The position numbers and the translations under genes were made by a program. From Moringa oleifera (taxonomy: Eukaryota; Streptophyta; Magnoliopsida; Brassicales; Moringaceae), in contig JAJFZO010000230.1 in the NCBI GenBank assembly GCA_021397835.1, positions 6,070,001 through 6,134,000 of the forward strand: 64,000 bases of DNA. The letters run 5' to 3'. Positions 19,280 through 32,700 of the stretch are shown piece by piece (within the stretch, counting starts at the first letter, position 1; each line of letters starts with the position of its first letter). The notes beneath the pieces were generated by a model, which was not told the DNA's origin, searched no databases, and saw nothing but the letters and a program-made list of their open reading frames with translations.

Positions 19280-21924
19280 ATGGATCCGAGAAAGAAGAAC
19301 AGGACAGAATCATCATTGATGCTGATGGTGGCGTTTTCTTTGGTGGTATTGGCTGCTGCTTTTCATGGAGCAGCAGCAGCAGCTGCCAGTCAACCGTCGG
19401 GCGGGAGAAAGTCAACCCGCTCCATGGCTGCTAATCGTTTGGGCTCTTCCTTTGTTCTTCCTGTTACTGGCAATGTTTACCCTCTTGGGTATGTTTGGAT
19501 TCTGGGAAATGTAGCTGGATATCTTCTGGCTCTTTCTCGTGCAATTTGTGTATGCTTTTGGTTTCATTTAATTTGTTATCCGTTGCCTGTGTGCTCGAAT
19601 CGAGATTCACTGTTCCATTTACCTCTGAGTTTCATTTCGTATAAAATCTGAATTTCATTTCTGATTCGCTTGATTTGATTTTTAGCCCTTCTTGGTTTAT
19701 TCTTTTGTGACTTTCTTGAATTCGTGGAAGTTTCAGCAGTATCATCATACCAGTTCTCATTTACATTCTCTGAACTTAATTTCTCAGATAGTTCTTGCTG
19801 ATTCCTTGAGACATTTTCTTGCAGCACCATTTCCCTTTCAATTCTTCTTCTGAGCAGCTTCACTCAAACTGAGAAACTGGCAATCAAGTTTCTTAATCTT
19901 TCATTCTTTCCCTCACCAAAACTGAATTCCTACATGGGCATCTTTTTCCACTCTTCACAGTATCCGCAATTCTAGTAGTTCTTTCTTTATCCATCAGTTG
20001 TGTGATGTGTATCTATCTTGCCTTTGGCTTTTCTGGGTAGAACTGAATTCGTGGAACCTGGAATTTTCCTCTTAATAGATTGAAATTCGTGGAACTTGAA
20101 CTCTCTATCAATGGATTTGCAGGTACTACGCAGTGTCCCTTAACATCGGCAACCCAACAAAGGTTTTTGATTTCGATATCGACACTGGCAGTGACCTCAC
20201 TTGGGTCCAATGCGATGCACCGTGCACCGGATGCACTGTGGTATAGCCTTACACTCTGTCAATGAACTCTGATAACAACTCCATCTTTGGCTTCTTCGTC
20301 TTCCTATAAGCTCTGTCTTTCACTTGCAGCCTCGTGCCAGACAGTACAGGCCCAACAACAACGCTATGGCTTGTTCAAATTCCTTATGCACTACTGTTCC
20401 TGGACCAGAGGATCGATGCAAGGACCCGAAAGATCAATGTGACTATGAAATCCACTACGTTGATCATTCTTCAACTCTTGGTGTGGTGGTCACGGATGAG
20501 TTCCACGTCAAACTCACCAACGGAACTGTCCTCCATCCCCGTTTGGCCTTCGGGTGGGTGTTTTCTATCCATTATCCTCTGAAATTTGAATTCCGGTTGT
20601 CATTCTGGTAAATGCCTAGCAGAAATTCAGGTCGATCAGTCCCCGAGCTGGCTCGAGCTTGAAGGGGAATCTTGAAATACTTGAAATTTTGAGTCTTTTA
20701 ACGTAGGGTTTTCTGTCGGGTCTTGTTCGCAGATGTGGCTACGATCAGATGTACCCTGGTCCAAACGCGCCACCTCCGACGGCCGGAGTAATTGGCTTGG
20801 GAAAAGGGAAGGCAAGCATTTTATCACAGCTGAGTGCACAGGGTTTAACAAGAAATGTTATAGGACACTGTTTGAGTCCAACAGGCGGAGGGTTTATGTT
20901 CATAGGAGACGACCTTGCCCCTAATCAAGGAATCGTCTGGACTCCAATGTCTCCTAATCTCATGAAGTAAGAGTTTTTTTTTTTCAATTGTAGACTGTTT
21001 TGATTCATTACCCACGATATTTAAAATTATTTACAAGGATTTACCAATAACATAAGATATATATATGATTTCATTGATAATTTCTATAGATATCATTTGG
21101 ATGTGAAAGATACCTGTTTCATTTCAGTAAAAACTACATCGCCGGCCCGGCGGATCTCCTTTTCAACGGGCAGACTACCCATTTGAAGGGTCTTGACATT
21201 ATATTTGACAGTGGGAGCTCTTACACTTACTTTGGCGGCCAGGCATACAAATTGACACTTAATCTGGTAAGAGATACATGACGAGATCATCTTATTCGGT
21301 GAATTGACACTTAATCTGGTAAGAGATACATGACAAGATCATCTTATTCGGTGTAGAAAAGAATAGTTGTCAGAACTAATCAGTCCTTTGCATCTTCAGA
21401 TAAAAGGTGGTTTGCATGGGAAGCCTTTGCGAGATGCTCCACAGGAAAAAGCACTGTCTGTCTGCTGGAAAGGCACAAAGCCCTTCAAATCTATTAGTGA
21501 TGTTAGGGACAATTTCAAGACCTTGGCACTGAGCTTTGGGAGGAACATTCAGCTTCAGTTACCACCTGAGGGTTATCTCATTATCACTGTAAGCCTCCTT
21601 AGCTTCTGGGAAAGGGAGGGAATAAAAATTAAAGAGTCTTAGCATGACTGACCAAGATTGATTCTTTCAGAAGGCTGGAAATGTGTGCTTAGGGATTTTG
21701 GACGGGACGGAAATAGGACTGAAGGATGCCAATTTAATAGGGGGTAAGAGAGACTAACAGAAAGAGAACTCATATGAGAATTAATGTCTTCCTCGACTTC
21801 CCAGTATTGACTTCCTTGTTGTGATCTAGATATCTCGTTGCAAGACATTATGGTGATCTATGACAACGAGAAGCAGCAGATTGGATGGGCTCCTGTCAAA
21901 TGCGATAGGCTCCCCAAGTCCTGA
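19280..21924 (+). CDS. secretory-pathway aspartic protease, nucellin/Asp1-like (family A1)
   Basis: Eight exons: 19280-19488, 20123-20240, 20330-20553, 20733-20966, 21128-21266, 21400-21588, 21671-21743, 21830-21924, encoding 426 residues. A hydrophobic segment (about residues 14-38, LMLMVAFSLVVLAAAF then an Ala run coded by GCA repeats) is a signal peptide or anchor. Both catalytic aspartates are present: Asp90 in DIDTGSDLTW and Asp289 in IFDSGSSYTYF. The Cys-rich insert after the first site (QCDAPCTGCT, then CTTVPGPEDRCKDP) is typical of plant atypical aspartic proteases, and no plant-specific saposin-like insert is present, as expected for this subgroup. The C-terminus QIGWAPVKCDR also matches Asp1/nucellin-like proteins. 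ATG 19280 is the first in-frame ATG. The exon 5 donor lies in a tandem duplication. Substrate is unknown. Confidence 0.93.
21250..21353 (+). repeat. 52-bp tandem duplication spanning a splice donor
   Basis: Two copies (from 21250 and from 21302) differ by about one base. Each contains the end of exon 5 and the donor CTG|GTAAGA. The first donor (21267) keeps frame with exon 6. Use of the second would add 52 nt and meet TGA within five codons. Confidence 0.9.
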
Positions 21925-23778
21925 ACCTGAACCATTACATTATCTAGTAATGTTCTTCCTTCAATTCAATTATTGAGAGCTCTCTCACCAGAATTTTTTT
22001 TCCTTTCCTTCTTTTCCCCCTCTTCTCTCATCTGACAGTGTGGATCGTGGTTGTAGCGAAGCTTTCTGGCACTTTGGAATGGCAGAAGAGCAGTGTCCTG
22101 CAAATTATGCTTCAGTATAACAATAAGCAGGTTCTGAGGAGAGAGCTTCAAGACATAAATAAATATGAGCAAAAAGGGTACCATATATTAGCAGAGATAC
22201 ACTTGTCACAGAAGTAAGAACTGAGTAGGAAACATAATGGGTTTTTATCCCTTACACAAGGCAATAGGAATGCTTGTTAGGGAAGCGATTCAGGTATAAC
22301 AATGTTAGTTGATGCATTTTCTAGAGAAAGTAAAGCTTACAAGAATCCCAAGCTCAAGAATTGCATCTTCATGCTCATCTTTTCTGCCAAAGAATTGTCA
22401 GGGAAGCTGTCCGCAATATGAACTGATTTGGTACCTTATTCCTTAAACTGTACAATGCAGGTTACACCTGCATAGCACCTGCAGCTGTGGATAGAGACAT
22501 GACTGATACATCAGAAAGGCATATGATACTATCACATTCTCATTTAATTCTCTTCAAGTGACGAAAACTTTTAACAAAGTGAACCGTAATGTTTGAGACT
22601 GCTAGCTAACTACAGCATATATATATGTATATATTCTGCTAGCCACCTTTCCATTCTAGTCTTCCTGAATACACATACCATGAAGTGTCTTGACAGAGAA
22701 AGGGTGCCCAATTACCAAGAACTTGGTGAGAACAAGAACTAATCACAGTAACTTAGAAACCTCACAAGCTCTAGTGGAGTTTGTTTGATTTTCAGAAAAA
22801 AACAGTGGGGTTGGTAGAGCAGGACACTAAATCAACAGCCTAGTATTCCGATAACAATGAAGGTTTTGAACATCACACTCAATTATCCAAATCAGATAAT
22901 TATTTCCCGTTTCACCTATATCAATGTGAGTTTATGAGGATGGTAAATGCAGGAAGATCAAGCAAATAGTAAAGGTTAACGCAGGAAACAGTTTCATGGA
23001 TGGATCTATTATCAACAAACTCATGTTCACGAAGAATAAGAAATCTGTAAAAAGAAATTTAATACAACAGAAAGGACTCAGGGAAAATCCAATAACAGAT
23101 CAAAGATAAATTAGGTGTATCTTTATTCCTTTGGCTCATAAGCAAGGGAATTCACATGTTGGCATTTCATAGGTGCCATTTCATAGCATTCAACATTGTT
23201 AAAGTATCCGTTAACCAGGAGATCCATGGGACACACATGATTAGAATAGAGTAACATCACAAAGCTCTCCAGTTCCTCCAAAATTGGTAGATACATGTGA
23301 ACCATCTTAAATTAAACTCATACTGGTCTTGAACAAAGTTTATGCAGAATGGCATCAAAGAATTCATCAAAAACCAGAAAGCTTACAATTGGGCACCTTT
23401 TAGATACAATTGCATATATTTTTTTTTCTCAAAATTCCCCCTAATTGGAGAAAACAAATCCATAAGCTAAGAACACTATAGCTAATGCTCATCTGGCAGC
23501 AATGGAGAAAAAGAGCAGGATCTAGATCAAGACTAACCTCGTAAGTCAGAGAAATCCATGCAGAAGAGAAATCATCAGTCAGAAATCCATGCAGAAGAGA
23601 AGAACATAGCAACCGGCGTACTATAAGCCATGATTGGTACACTATATTATATAAAACAACCAGAATAAGATCACATAGTATTGCAAGAGATCTTATGATC
23701 ATGTAAGTGATAGAACAAGACATTCAACGGACATTACTAAATTAAAAAAGAAGTGATCCATCTCAGATGTAACATCAC
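21925..23778. other. convergent 3' region of protease and kinesin genes
   Basis: This holds the protease 3' UTR (a candidate AATAAA lies near 22160) and the 3' part of the kinesin gene. The last kinesin coding bases and its 3' UTR must lie here, but I could not place the terminal exon. A 26-bp string around GAAATCCATGCAGAAGAGAA is repeated at about 23550 and 23582. Minus-strand open frames here match no family, and no RING-finger cysteine pattern was found. Confidence 0.5.
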
Positions 23779-26700
23779 CTTTGCACGGCAAATTTTGGTT
23801 ATAGCTTCCACATGAAAATTCCGGAGGTCTTCAAGAGTTGCAATATCCAGGCCATTAATATCTTCACCCTAAAAGATACTTAGGTTAGCTTCATCCAGTA
23901 ATTGTTTGTGAAATGCTTGTCACATGAGCGCAGATGCAACTTTTTGATTTAAAACATAAAAACCTTCAACCAAGATTATTTGAACTGCTGCGAGGTCATC
24001 AAAACTAATAAACTCCAAACTTCTGCATCTCCAATGTGTACAATACACTAAGTAAAACATAACCATTAAAATCATTTTTAGCATCTCCAATGTGTACAAT
24101 ACACCAAGTAAAACACAACCCTTAAATACATTTTTAGTGAAATGAAACATACATATGCATATATCTTTTTTATACCAAGAAACGTTGAAGGCAGGATGAT
24201 TTTGTGTACTCATCTCTGCATGGTAAACTCAGGGGGACCATTTTAATTTCACAAGACAACCTCCAGGAACAGTGAGTTTTTTTTTTTTTTTTTCAATCGC
24301 CCCAGCAGTTTGAACCTGGAACCTCATGTCCCTTGAATCCAAATCCAGGCCACCAAGGCAACCTCATGGGGGTGAAATGTAACATATTTGAATAGCTTAG
24401 ATACCTAAAGCAAGTAGACCATACGCATAATTAAAATGATTCCCCTAAAAGTTTGGTGAAGTCTCTACGCAAGATGCTGCCTAATAGATAGAACCCGCAC
24501 ATTATGTTCCTGGCCAGTTAATAAAGCAACAACAGAACATTCATCTTCGCTGGTAAACAATGGAGAACTATCACCTTAGATCCATATTAAGCACAACAAT
24601 TTGGTGGACAAGAGAGAGAAAATGCCTTAAAAAGAGAACTTTTAAACTCTGACAGATAGAATTCACAGCTCACTAAGACGATCACCAGTAAATGAAGAGT
24701 TAATAAAGCTGCGAAAGTTTTGTCAGCTATGCAGAACAAGCCACATGTAATTCTGATCCAGCAATTTTATCTCAAATCTTATGCGATGTTTAATCAACAT
24801 GGATTTCAAGATTAGTCAAGATTAGTTTAGGTCTTCACAAATCTGGCTTGAAATTAAGCTTTAAGAGTTGCATGTAATTTTCTAAACAGGGATAAAGCTA
24901 TAAGTTCTTTTGATTTCTTACATGTATAACTTTATAATTAATCAGAGTCTCATCTAATTGTTCCAGTAAGGTTCAGGTTTCTTTTCTTCAATCCTATTTT
25001 GGTCTTATCACACTAATTGGTTGGTAGTTGTATATTTAATAATTGCTCCCTAGTTAGATTTAAGTATCATGAGTCTCTATGAGCACTTGTATACTATTTG
25101 AACCCCCCAAAGGTCTTGAATAACAGAAGATTGATTATACAGTGTGGTGTTTGCTTCTCCTCTCTTTTTCTCTCCTTCTCTATGCTGTTTACTCTCTTTG
25201 CTTGATCCAAATGAATTCCAGCAACCAGTTTTCTATCCAAACTATTGAGAAACTTGGCAAAGAAGGTGCCTACCTTCATTCTGGAGATAACACCCTGAAG
25301 TGCTTTGCATCTTTTCCTTTCCCTTTGATAGCTAGCTCTTAACTCTTCAAATGAATTTATACTGTCCATGTTTTCAGCACTTTCATCCTCTTTGAATGTC
25401 TTCAACGAACCATGAGATGGTAGAAGTCCAGTGCAGACGCCTGGTTCTGGTATGTGAGATACATGAAGATCTTGTGAAGAAAAGTCCTCGGCATTAATGC
25501 CAAACTTTCTCATCGTAGCGATTAGCACCCACATATTTGCAAGCTCATTTTCCAGGTTTCCTTCACGTTGTTTTGCTTCATCAATTCTTCTTCGTAGCGC
25601 ATCTTCTATCTGACCTCTCTCAAATAAAGCAGTTTCCAATTCGGCTTCTCTTTGGTATCTTACATTAAGTTCTCTCTGCAATTCCTCAATCACAGCCCCA
25701 TCCTCGTGTTTTCTAGGGCGGCCATTGGTTCGGGCACCAACAGAACTATTATGCTTGAAATCATATGTAGCATATCTCCGGCAACAGCTAGATCCACAAG
25801 GAACCTGTTTTGCAGCAGCCAGGTCACCACTCAGTTTTGCATTTTCATAAGAAAGCCTGGCCACTTCTTCAGCCAAGTTTTGGAGCTCAACTGCTGCAGC
25901 TGCAGCCAACTCTTTTGCATATGATGCTTCCTCCACCAGTTTACAACTCTGAATTTCAAGTCCATCCTTTTCTTCAGTCACTTTCACCTTCTCTTGCTTC
26001 AGGTTCTCTATCTCTGCAGCCTAATAATATATAAATAAAACACAACAATAAGTACTTTTAATACCAAAAATTGAAAGCCTCCTTTCCATTTTCATATGTC
26101 AAAAGATCAAGCACAGAAAACATAAGCACATAAATACAAAAAAATTTAACCGGAGCACAAGATTAGAAAGTCTAAACCCCTTTTTTCTCTTTTCTAGGAA
26201 ATAACTTTTGGAATAGTCCTTGTGCATCATATAAGTACATTACTAGCCCTGTTGCAGAAGATGGTCAAAACTTAAAAAGACAGAATACCTGAAGAAGAAG
26301 TTGGGAATTTAGAAAGGTCTCATCATTATTCTCTGTAGTGTCATCTCGAGAAAAGACTCTACTCAAGCTCATGACATTTGGTGGTGTCGCTTCATCAACA
26401 TAAGTTTCTTCATGTGACCCAATTCCATTTCTCTTCACCATATTCTTTCCTGATACCTCTATAGAATAAGACTTGAGTTCCTTAATCTCATTTTGCACAA
26501 TTTTCAGTGGATTTATTGAGCTTTTCTTGGATAATGAACTGAGTTGTTGCCGAAGTAAAAGAATAGTTTCTTGCATCTCAGCATTCTCTGATATCTATTA
26601 ACATAGAAAAAACAGGACTGGAAAAGATGAGTTTCGTGTAGAAAACAACTTCACAGCTTTAGAATTCTTACTTTGGTTTGTAGTTGATCTTGAAGTATGC

Positions 26701-29700
26701 TGTTGTCTGCAGACTTAATCTTGAGTATCATCCAGACAACAAGGTTATCAAAATTAGTAAAAGCTTTTGGCATCAATTTAGAAACATATACATAGAGCTC
26801 TTAAGGAAATATGGTAACAAACCTCAAGTTCGAAGATCTTCTCATTTAGCTGCGTAGTAAGCTTGGACAGAGCCTACATGACAAAGTAGCAAACCAATGT
26901 AAGAAATGGAAAAGACATTTTCTTCAAAACAGCACCAAGAGAGTGCCACCCAATACAATTAACTACAAGATAAAAGTTCTATTTAGTCAATACATTCCTC
27001 TTCATTTACAATTAAGTCCCCTTTAAACCCTAGGTTCAGTGAGTGGAACGATCTATCCTTAATAGCTAAAAATGTATGTCTCATGGAATGAGTCAAAATA
27101 TTATAAGTTTAATACCCCTGTGAAATTCTTGAAAGAAATATAAATTTCCTTGTGAAAAAATAAAGCAGTTGTCAATAAAAGTTTAAACAAACAATGTGGA
27201 GGAGTAAGTTTAAAACCTAACAGAGCAAAATGAAATAAAATGACATTGTAAGATGTTAATGCATTCTAAGATTCTCCTTAAAAATAAGGCTTCCGCTAAG
27301 AATGCTTATCAACTATTTAGTATCAATATGGTTGAATTTGATACAGCACCCAGAGAAATTTTAAACTACAAGCTACAAACTTTTCACACTGTTGACCCAT
27401 ATTTTACATTGGCTTCACCACTTTAAGTTGAATAAATCAAATCCTATCTATCACTTGACACACACTTACCCGTGACATCTCAATACTATTTGATGTATGA
27501 GGAATCATCTCAACAGATCCAATCATGCGTTGCTCAAGAATGCGTATCTGATGCTTCTTTTCACTAATTTCAGTCCTCAACTTCTGCATCTGTTCCTAGA
27601 TTAACCAAAAAGACCATAAAAAGGTCACCAATTAATGCCGATAAATTTGGATATTGTTCTTGGACTGAAGAGTATCAAACAAGCAGCTTACCCTAAGCTG
27701 AGAATCTTCCGGGTTCCCACTTGCTTGCTCTGAAAGTCTTTTCAAAGAACTAGTACATAATGCCACATCCCCAACTAACATTTTCATCTGCTCATGGAGA
27801 AGGTCCATTTGATCTGTAATAGTGGTCCCGCTCTGTCAAATCCATTCAGAGATTAAATTAGTTTAAAAAGGCCATTCCAAAATTTTATAAGAATTCAGGA
27901 AAACACTACAGAGGCACAAAAAGTCCCACTATTGACTTAACATATCCTTAATTCCAACATAATTACTAGCACAGAAAAAGTACCATTGAAGACGTGGCTA
28001 GATATCATCTTACCGGAGGCAGATGGTGAGCTCCAACTGCTGCACTGAACAAATCACCAGCTTGGGTTCTTTCAGGAAATGAAACATTAATTGTGGAATC
28101 ATCTCCGCTTCTACTGATCGATTTTCTCCTTCCATCCTTTGTATCATTAAAAACGACTCTATTTTGTGATGATTTTGAAGAAGATACAGGTGAAGCACTT
28201 GTGCAGCTCCCACTATCCGCATTTGGTGACAGTCCAACCAGATTTTCAGGCTTCTGCATCAGGAAGTTTACAGGGTTGCTTTAATTTGTGAGGTATTAAA
28301 AGATTGAATGCTTGCTAAAAATCTTCATATCTTTTTGTTTAACAGAAGGAAAAAATCATGCTACCAAAAAAGTCATCAGTATAAGTGATCATGCAATAAT
28401 TTCTATTAGCTAAGAGTTTGACTTTTACTGCAACTCACTGGTTAACACGGTTGTTTGTCAAGTTGATCAATAACAATTTATGAATATAGGTTGCATGCCA
28501 CAATGTTAAAACATTTCAGTGACTGTGTAACCATTATCATTGTCCCAGCCTACCCTTTTCTTCCCTAATACCCATGAACCGGTTTCTTCTCCAAACTTGC
28601 ACAGTTCCTTTCAATCCTCACATGCAAATAGATGTAATCTCATCAGTATATAACAATCAATTCAAAAGACCTCACCAAAGTCATAAATTAGGAAAACAGA
28701 AATAATAATCATAATTTAACATTTAATTCTACAAGTGAAAAAGTATATATAATGGTAAAGGATAGTCTATAATAATCCACACATCTCACCATCCTAAGAC
28801 AGAGAGAGACAGATACAGAGAGTGAATGAAAATGATGAAAACATAGAACATTTTGATAAGACAGAGAAAGATAAGAAAGAGAAGGAGGGAAATCTATAAT
28901 GTTTCACTGAGAGCTCAGAGAGAAAGTAGAGCAGAGCATGTTACGTTATCTTTATCTTTATAAGGGGTAGGGAATCTATTGTGGTGTAGTTAGACTCAGA
29001 ATATTTGGGAAAATGTATTGACAATGCTGGGAGTAAAGTGGGTGGTTTCCGGGTCTGTGACAACTGAGCTGGAGGCTTGGCAAGGGTTTCCTATATCTAA
29101 AGTGAAGAGGAAAGTGATGGCACTAGTTTTTTTATTGATTTGTTGAATAGTGTAGAGAGAGATGAATAAGAGGGCTTTTGAGAGGGTGGACACTCTATTG
29201 GGTTACATAAAGGATAGACGGGGATTAATACTACATTATTGGGTTATTGGGAACTACTGAGTAAAGGAGATAGAAATTGCGGAGTTCATACTCCTGCTTT
29301 GTAAATGGTTAAGTTTAGTTGTACATGTGAAGCCACCCCCTTGGTGCTACATATATAACAGCTAACTTCATTTCTGATAAAAAAACAAAAAAATAATCTG
29401 TTTTCAATTTGACAACCATGTGAATGAATCAACTTCCTTTTAAGAGACATATGGCACTGGAAAAGAACAGAAAACAAGAATGAGAACTAACCTTCAGTTT
29501 AAACCACCCAAGCATGCCACGCTTCCTGTTCTTTTTGTAATCTTTGATCAGCTCATCTAGATTAGTGACATTATCCCTCCCTTCTGCAGAAAGCTCAGAT
29601 ATGTAGCTTCCAGTATCATCCTCAACCATGCAGTCCCGTTTTCTATCTGGCAAATATGCTAGCTGCATGTTGAAAAAACCAATTTTATATTCAAAGAGAA

Positions 29701-32700
29701 GTAGCCATTAGTTCAAATTGTCAAGAAGTTACGAAATCAATCACGCAAAATAACTTACTAAAGAAACTACATACGAAAGCATGCACATAGTTAACTGTCA
29801 TTAACTCTTTTGTTTGCAGCCCAGAATGAAAATCACACACCTCATCTTCCCCAAAAGAATGCCTGCGTCTATGGCCAGGTCTTTCTGGAAAGCTTGATTG
29901 CATGGAATTCTTAGTGGAGACCAAGATTAGTTTCGTTAATCGTTGAATTCTTCCCATCAAAGCTTCCTTGGCTTGTTCCTCCTCTTCCAATCTTGACTGT
30001 AATTTAACCTGGCCGGCTTCCAGCTTTGACACCACAAAGTAACACAAATTAGAAAGACAACAAAAACTAACAATTTGAGAAATCACAATTAAAATAGACA
30101 TTTTTTAATGAAAAATCAAAAGTGGAAATGATAATAATGCCATTGTTCACTCTCTATCACATTGGACTTCCAATAATATTTAAGCCAGCTCGTAACAAAT
30201 ACTAGTTTTTTCAAAAGGAAGCCTTCAGAACAATTTGATATGTCAACATTGTAAAAAGAATCACAACTTCTCCGCATATAAAATCACTAACCTGAAGTTT
30301 CAGATTAACCAGATCTTCTTGGGTTGATGTACCCATATAAGGATTCTCCATCATTCCATGCTTTAACTGCTGAAGTTCTTGCTTTAAACAGGAGATTTCT
30401 TTCTGATACTTTTTGATAAGGGATTTCTCATCCATAATCTGCATGAGGAAACATTTACCAATGCATTAAAAAGGTGAAGTACCAGCCGAAGGACAAGATC
30501 TTCCATAGTGACACTTCACTTGGACAGTAAGCCCCCCACAATACCTTATTTTGAGAAGCTTTGATTTCTACATGCTTGCTCCGATGGGCAAACTTCAATG
30601 TATTATTTGTCTCTTCACTGTTGCTAGAGGCAGGTGTAACGGTGCAAATAAGCTGCCACATAATTTGAAAAGTATGAACATCACTATGAATGCATCAATA
30701 TACAATTCTGATGACAACAAGGACATGGCAACAGCAGAAAAGCAACAATTACAAGAAGATCATCTTTCAAGGCATAGCTCGGAAAAGTTAGCTTGCACAA
30801 CAGTGCATACTTGCAAAGACTATATTTTCCTCAAATGACCATGGATAATGATTTTAACTTACAGATATTCGTCCATGACCACTAAGGGATGACTGCAACA
30901 AACGTGTAAGTTTTGAATCTCGATAAGGGATATGAGTCGCTTTGCAATCTGTCAGTTTAGAAATCACCTGCAAGTTGTGATTGATGATGCTGATAGTGTT
31001 CATAGACACTTATAAACTCAAGCAAGATGGCCAGAAAGAGGAATGCCTTACAGTTCCAAGAGTGAGTAAGCTTTTATTTATGTACGAGCCCTCTTTTCTC
31101 CGCAGTCCACTTGTTTCAGTTTTAGAACTTTCTGATCCTGCAAGATCAATAAGGTGCTGCAAAGAAACTCAAGTTACTTAGCAGTCTTCAAACCTAATTA
31201 TTATAATAAGAATATATTCAAGTATGTTATCGGACCATAGGATGGCATCTTGTGAATACTGCTGGAAACCAAAAGTAAAAAAGTGAAAGTGAGCAAGGTG
31301 TTACCAATTGGGACAAAGTAACATCTTCTTCTCCCTTATTTTCCCCACAGGGACTGCTTTCAATAGTCTGATAGTCAACCAAATACTCAGTAAAGCAAAG
31401 CTAGAAAATATAGGTGTCGCTGGTCAAAAGATGCAAACATGAACCAACACATTCTCTAAAATATAGTACCTCTTAAGCTTAACATGTTAACAAGCTTTAT
31501 GGTACTGCAAGAAAGAGACACTAGGTTCACCAAACAAGTAATATGATTCACCGACAAAGATTATTTTCAAGAACCAGCACATTTCAGAGAATAAGTCAAG
31601 GTAGGATTGTCTGCTTAGGAACCAACAAGAACTTGTTCAAAAGTTATAAATCCACCTTTTTTCTGCCAAACAGGAGTTGCAAGTTGAGATGGCTTGATAG
31701 GATGCTAATGCACACTCTTAGGCTGCTTGAACTATTGTTTTTATCAGAAAAATGTTTACTAGTGCCAACTGACCACAAAATGCTAATTAGACAAAGACAT
31801 CATGCGATATGCTGTACTTGCCAGCTTCAATTCCTCTCTTTAAGTTCTGTCACATTATTCCCTCATAAAAGGTAATTGATTTTCTACTACACATCTATAT
31901 TATATTATTATATGAAGAGGCAACCTCCACTAGGTATCTCCTAAGCACCATCTATATCGATTCATATTCATCAGTCCCACAAGGCTCCGATCAAATTGAA
32001 CCACCATCAGCAGCAACTTGCCATTAAAGAATTCTACTTCCCTTCCAGTATTTTCTTAAGGCTGATGTCATATTAATTACTTTGTCAAGATAAAATTTCC
32101 TCCCACGAAAAGCCCCCTCAAAGAAGTTCCAAATTCCAAATGGTTCAAATTAGATGCTAGAGATTCTACATATGGATATAGAACTCCCAATTTTCTCAAT
32201 TTTCCTGTTAAAAAAAAATCTCAATTTTGTCCTTCCTCTCTACAGGTGATGCAAACTAAATAAAACTTTGTGATTATCTCAAACATGGGGAAGAAATAAA
32301 ATTTCTACTTCATTACATGGTTTGGTAATCGCACATGGTTTTCATGTAAACTAATGGGATGTACAATATTGTTCTCTTTTTATGGCAAAGTGAAAATAAG
32401 TTCTTTCAGTTGCAGTCATTGTTGTCTCCATTGTTAACTTGAAAGCTTTTTCTTTTAGCTTAGGTTTAAACTTTACAGCCATGGTGATAAAACAACAAAG
32501 GATGTAATATTCAATTAGTAAGAAAAAGTTTGTACCAATGTGAATATTGTGTGGCTCCGACTGCTAAGAAGATTGACATTATTAGAACCAACATGCCTAT
32601 GTTCTGCAATATCAGAAATCACATATTAAAAAGTGGCAGATAGGAGAAACAAACCTAATTCATCACATAGGGGTAAGAAGAACTAAACGGGAGAAAGGTG

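Noticed and set aside
31543..31875. 110-codon plus-strand frame in a kinesin intron
   Set aside because: Intronic, no family match and no splice partners.
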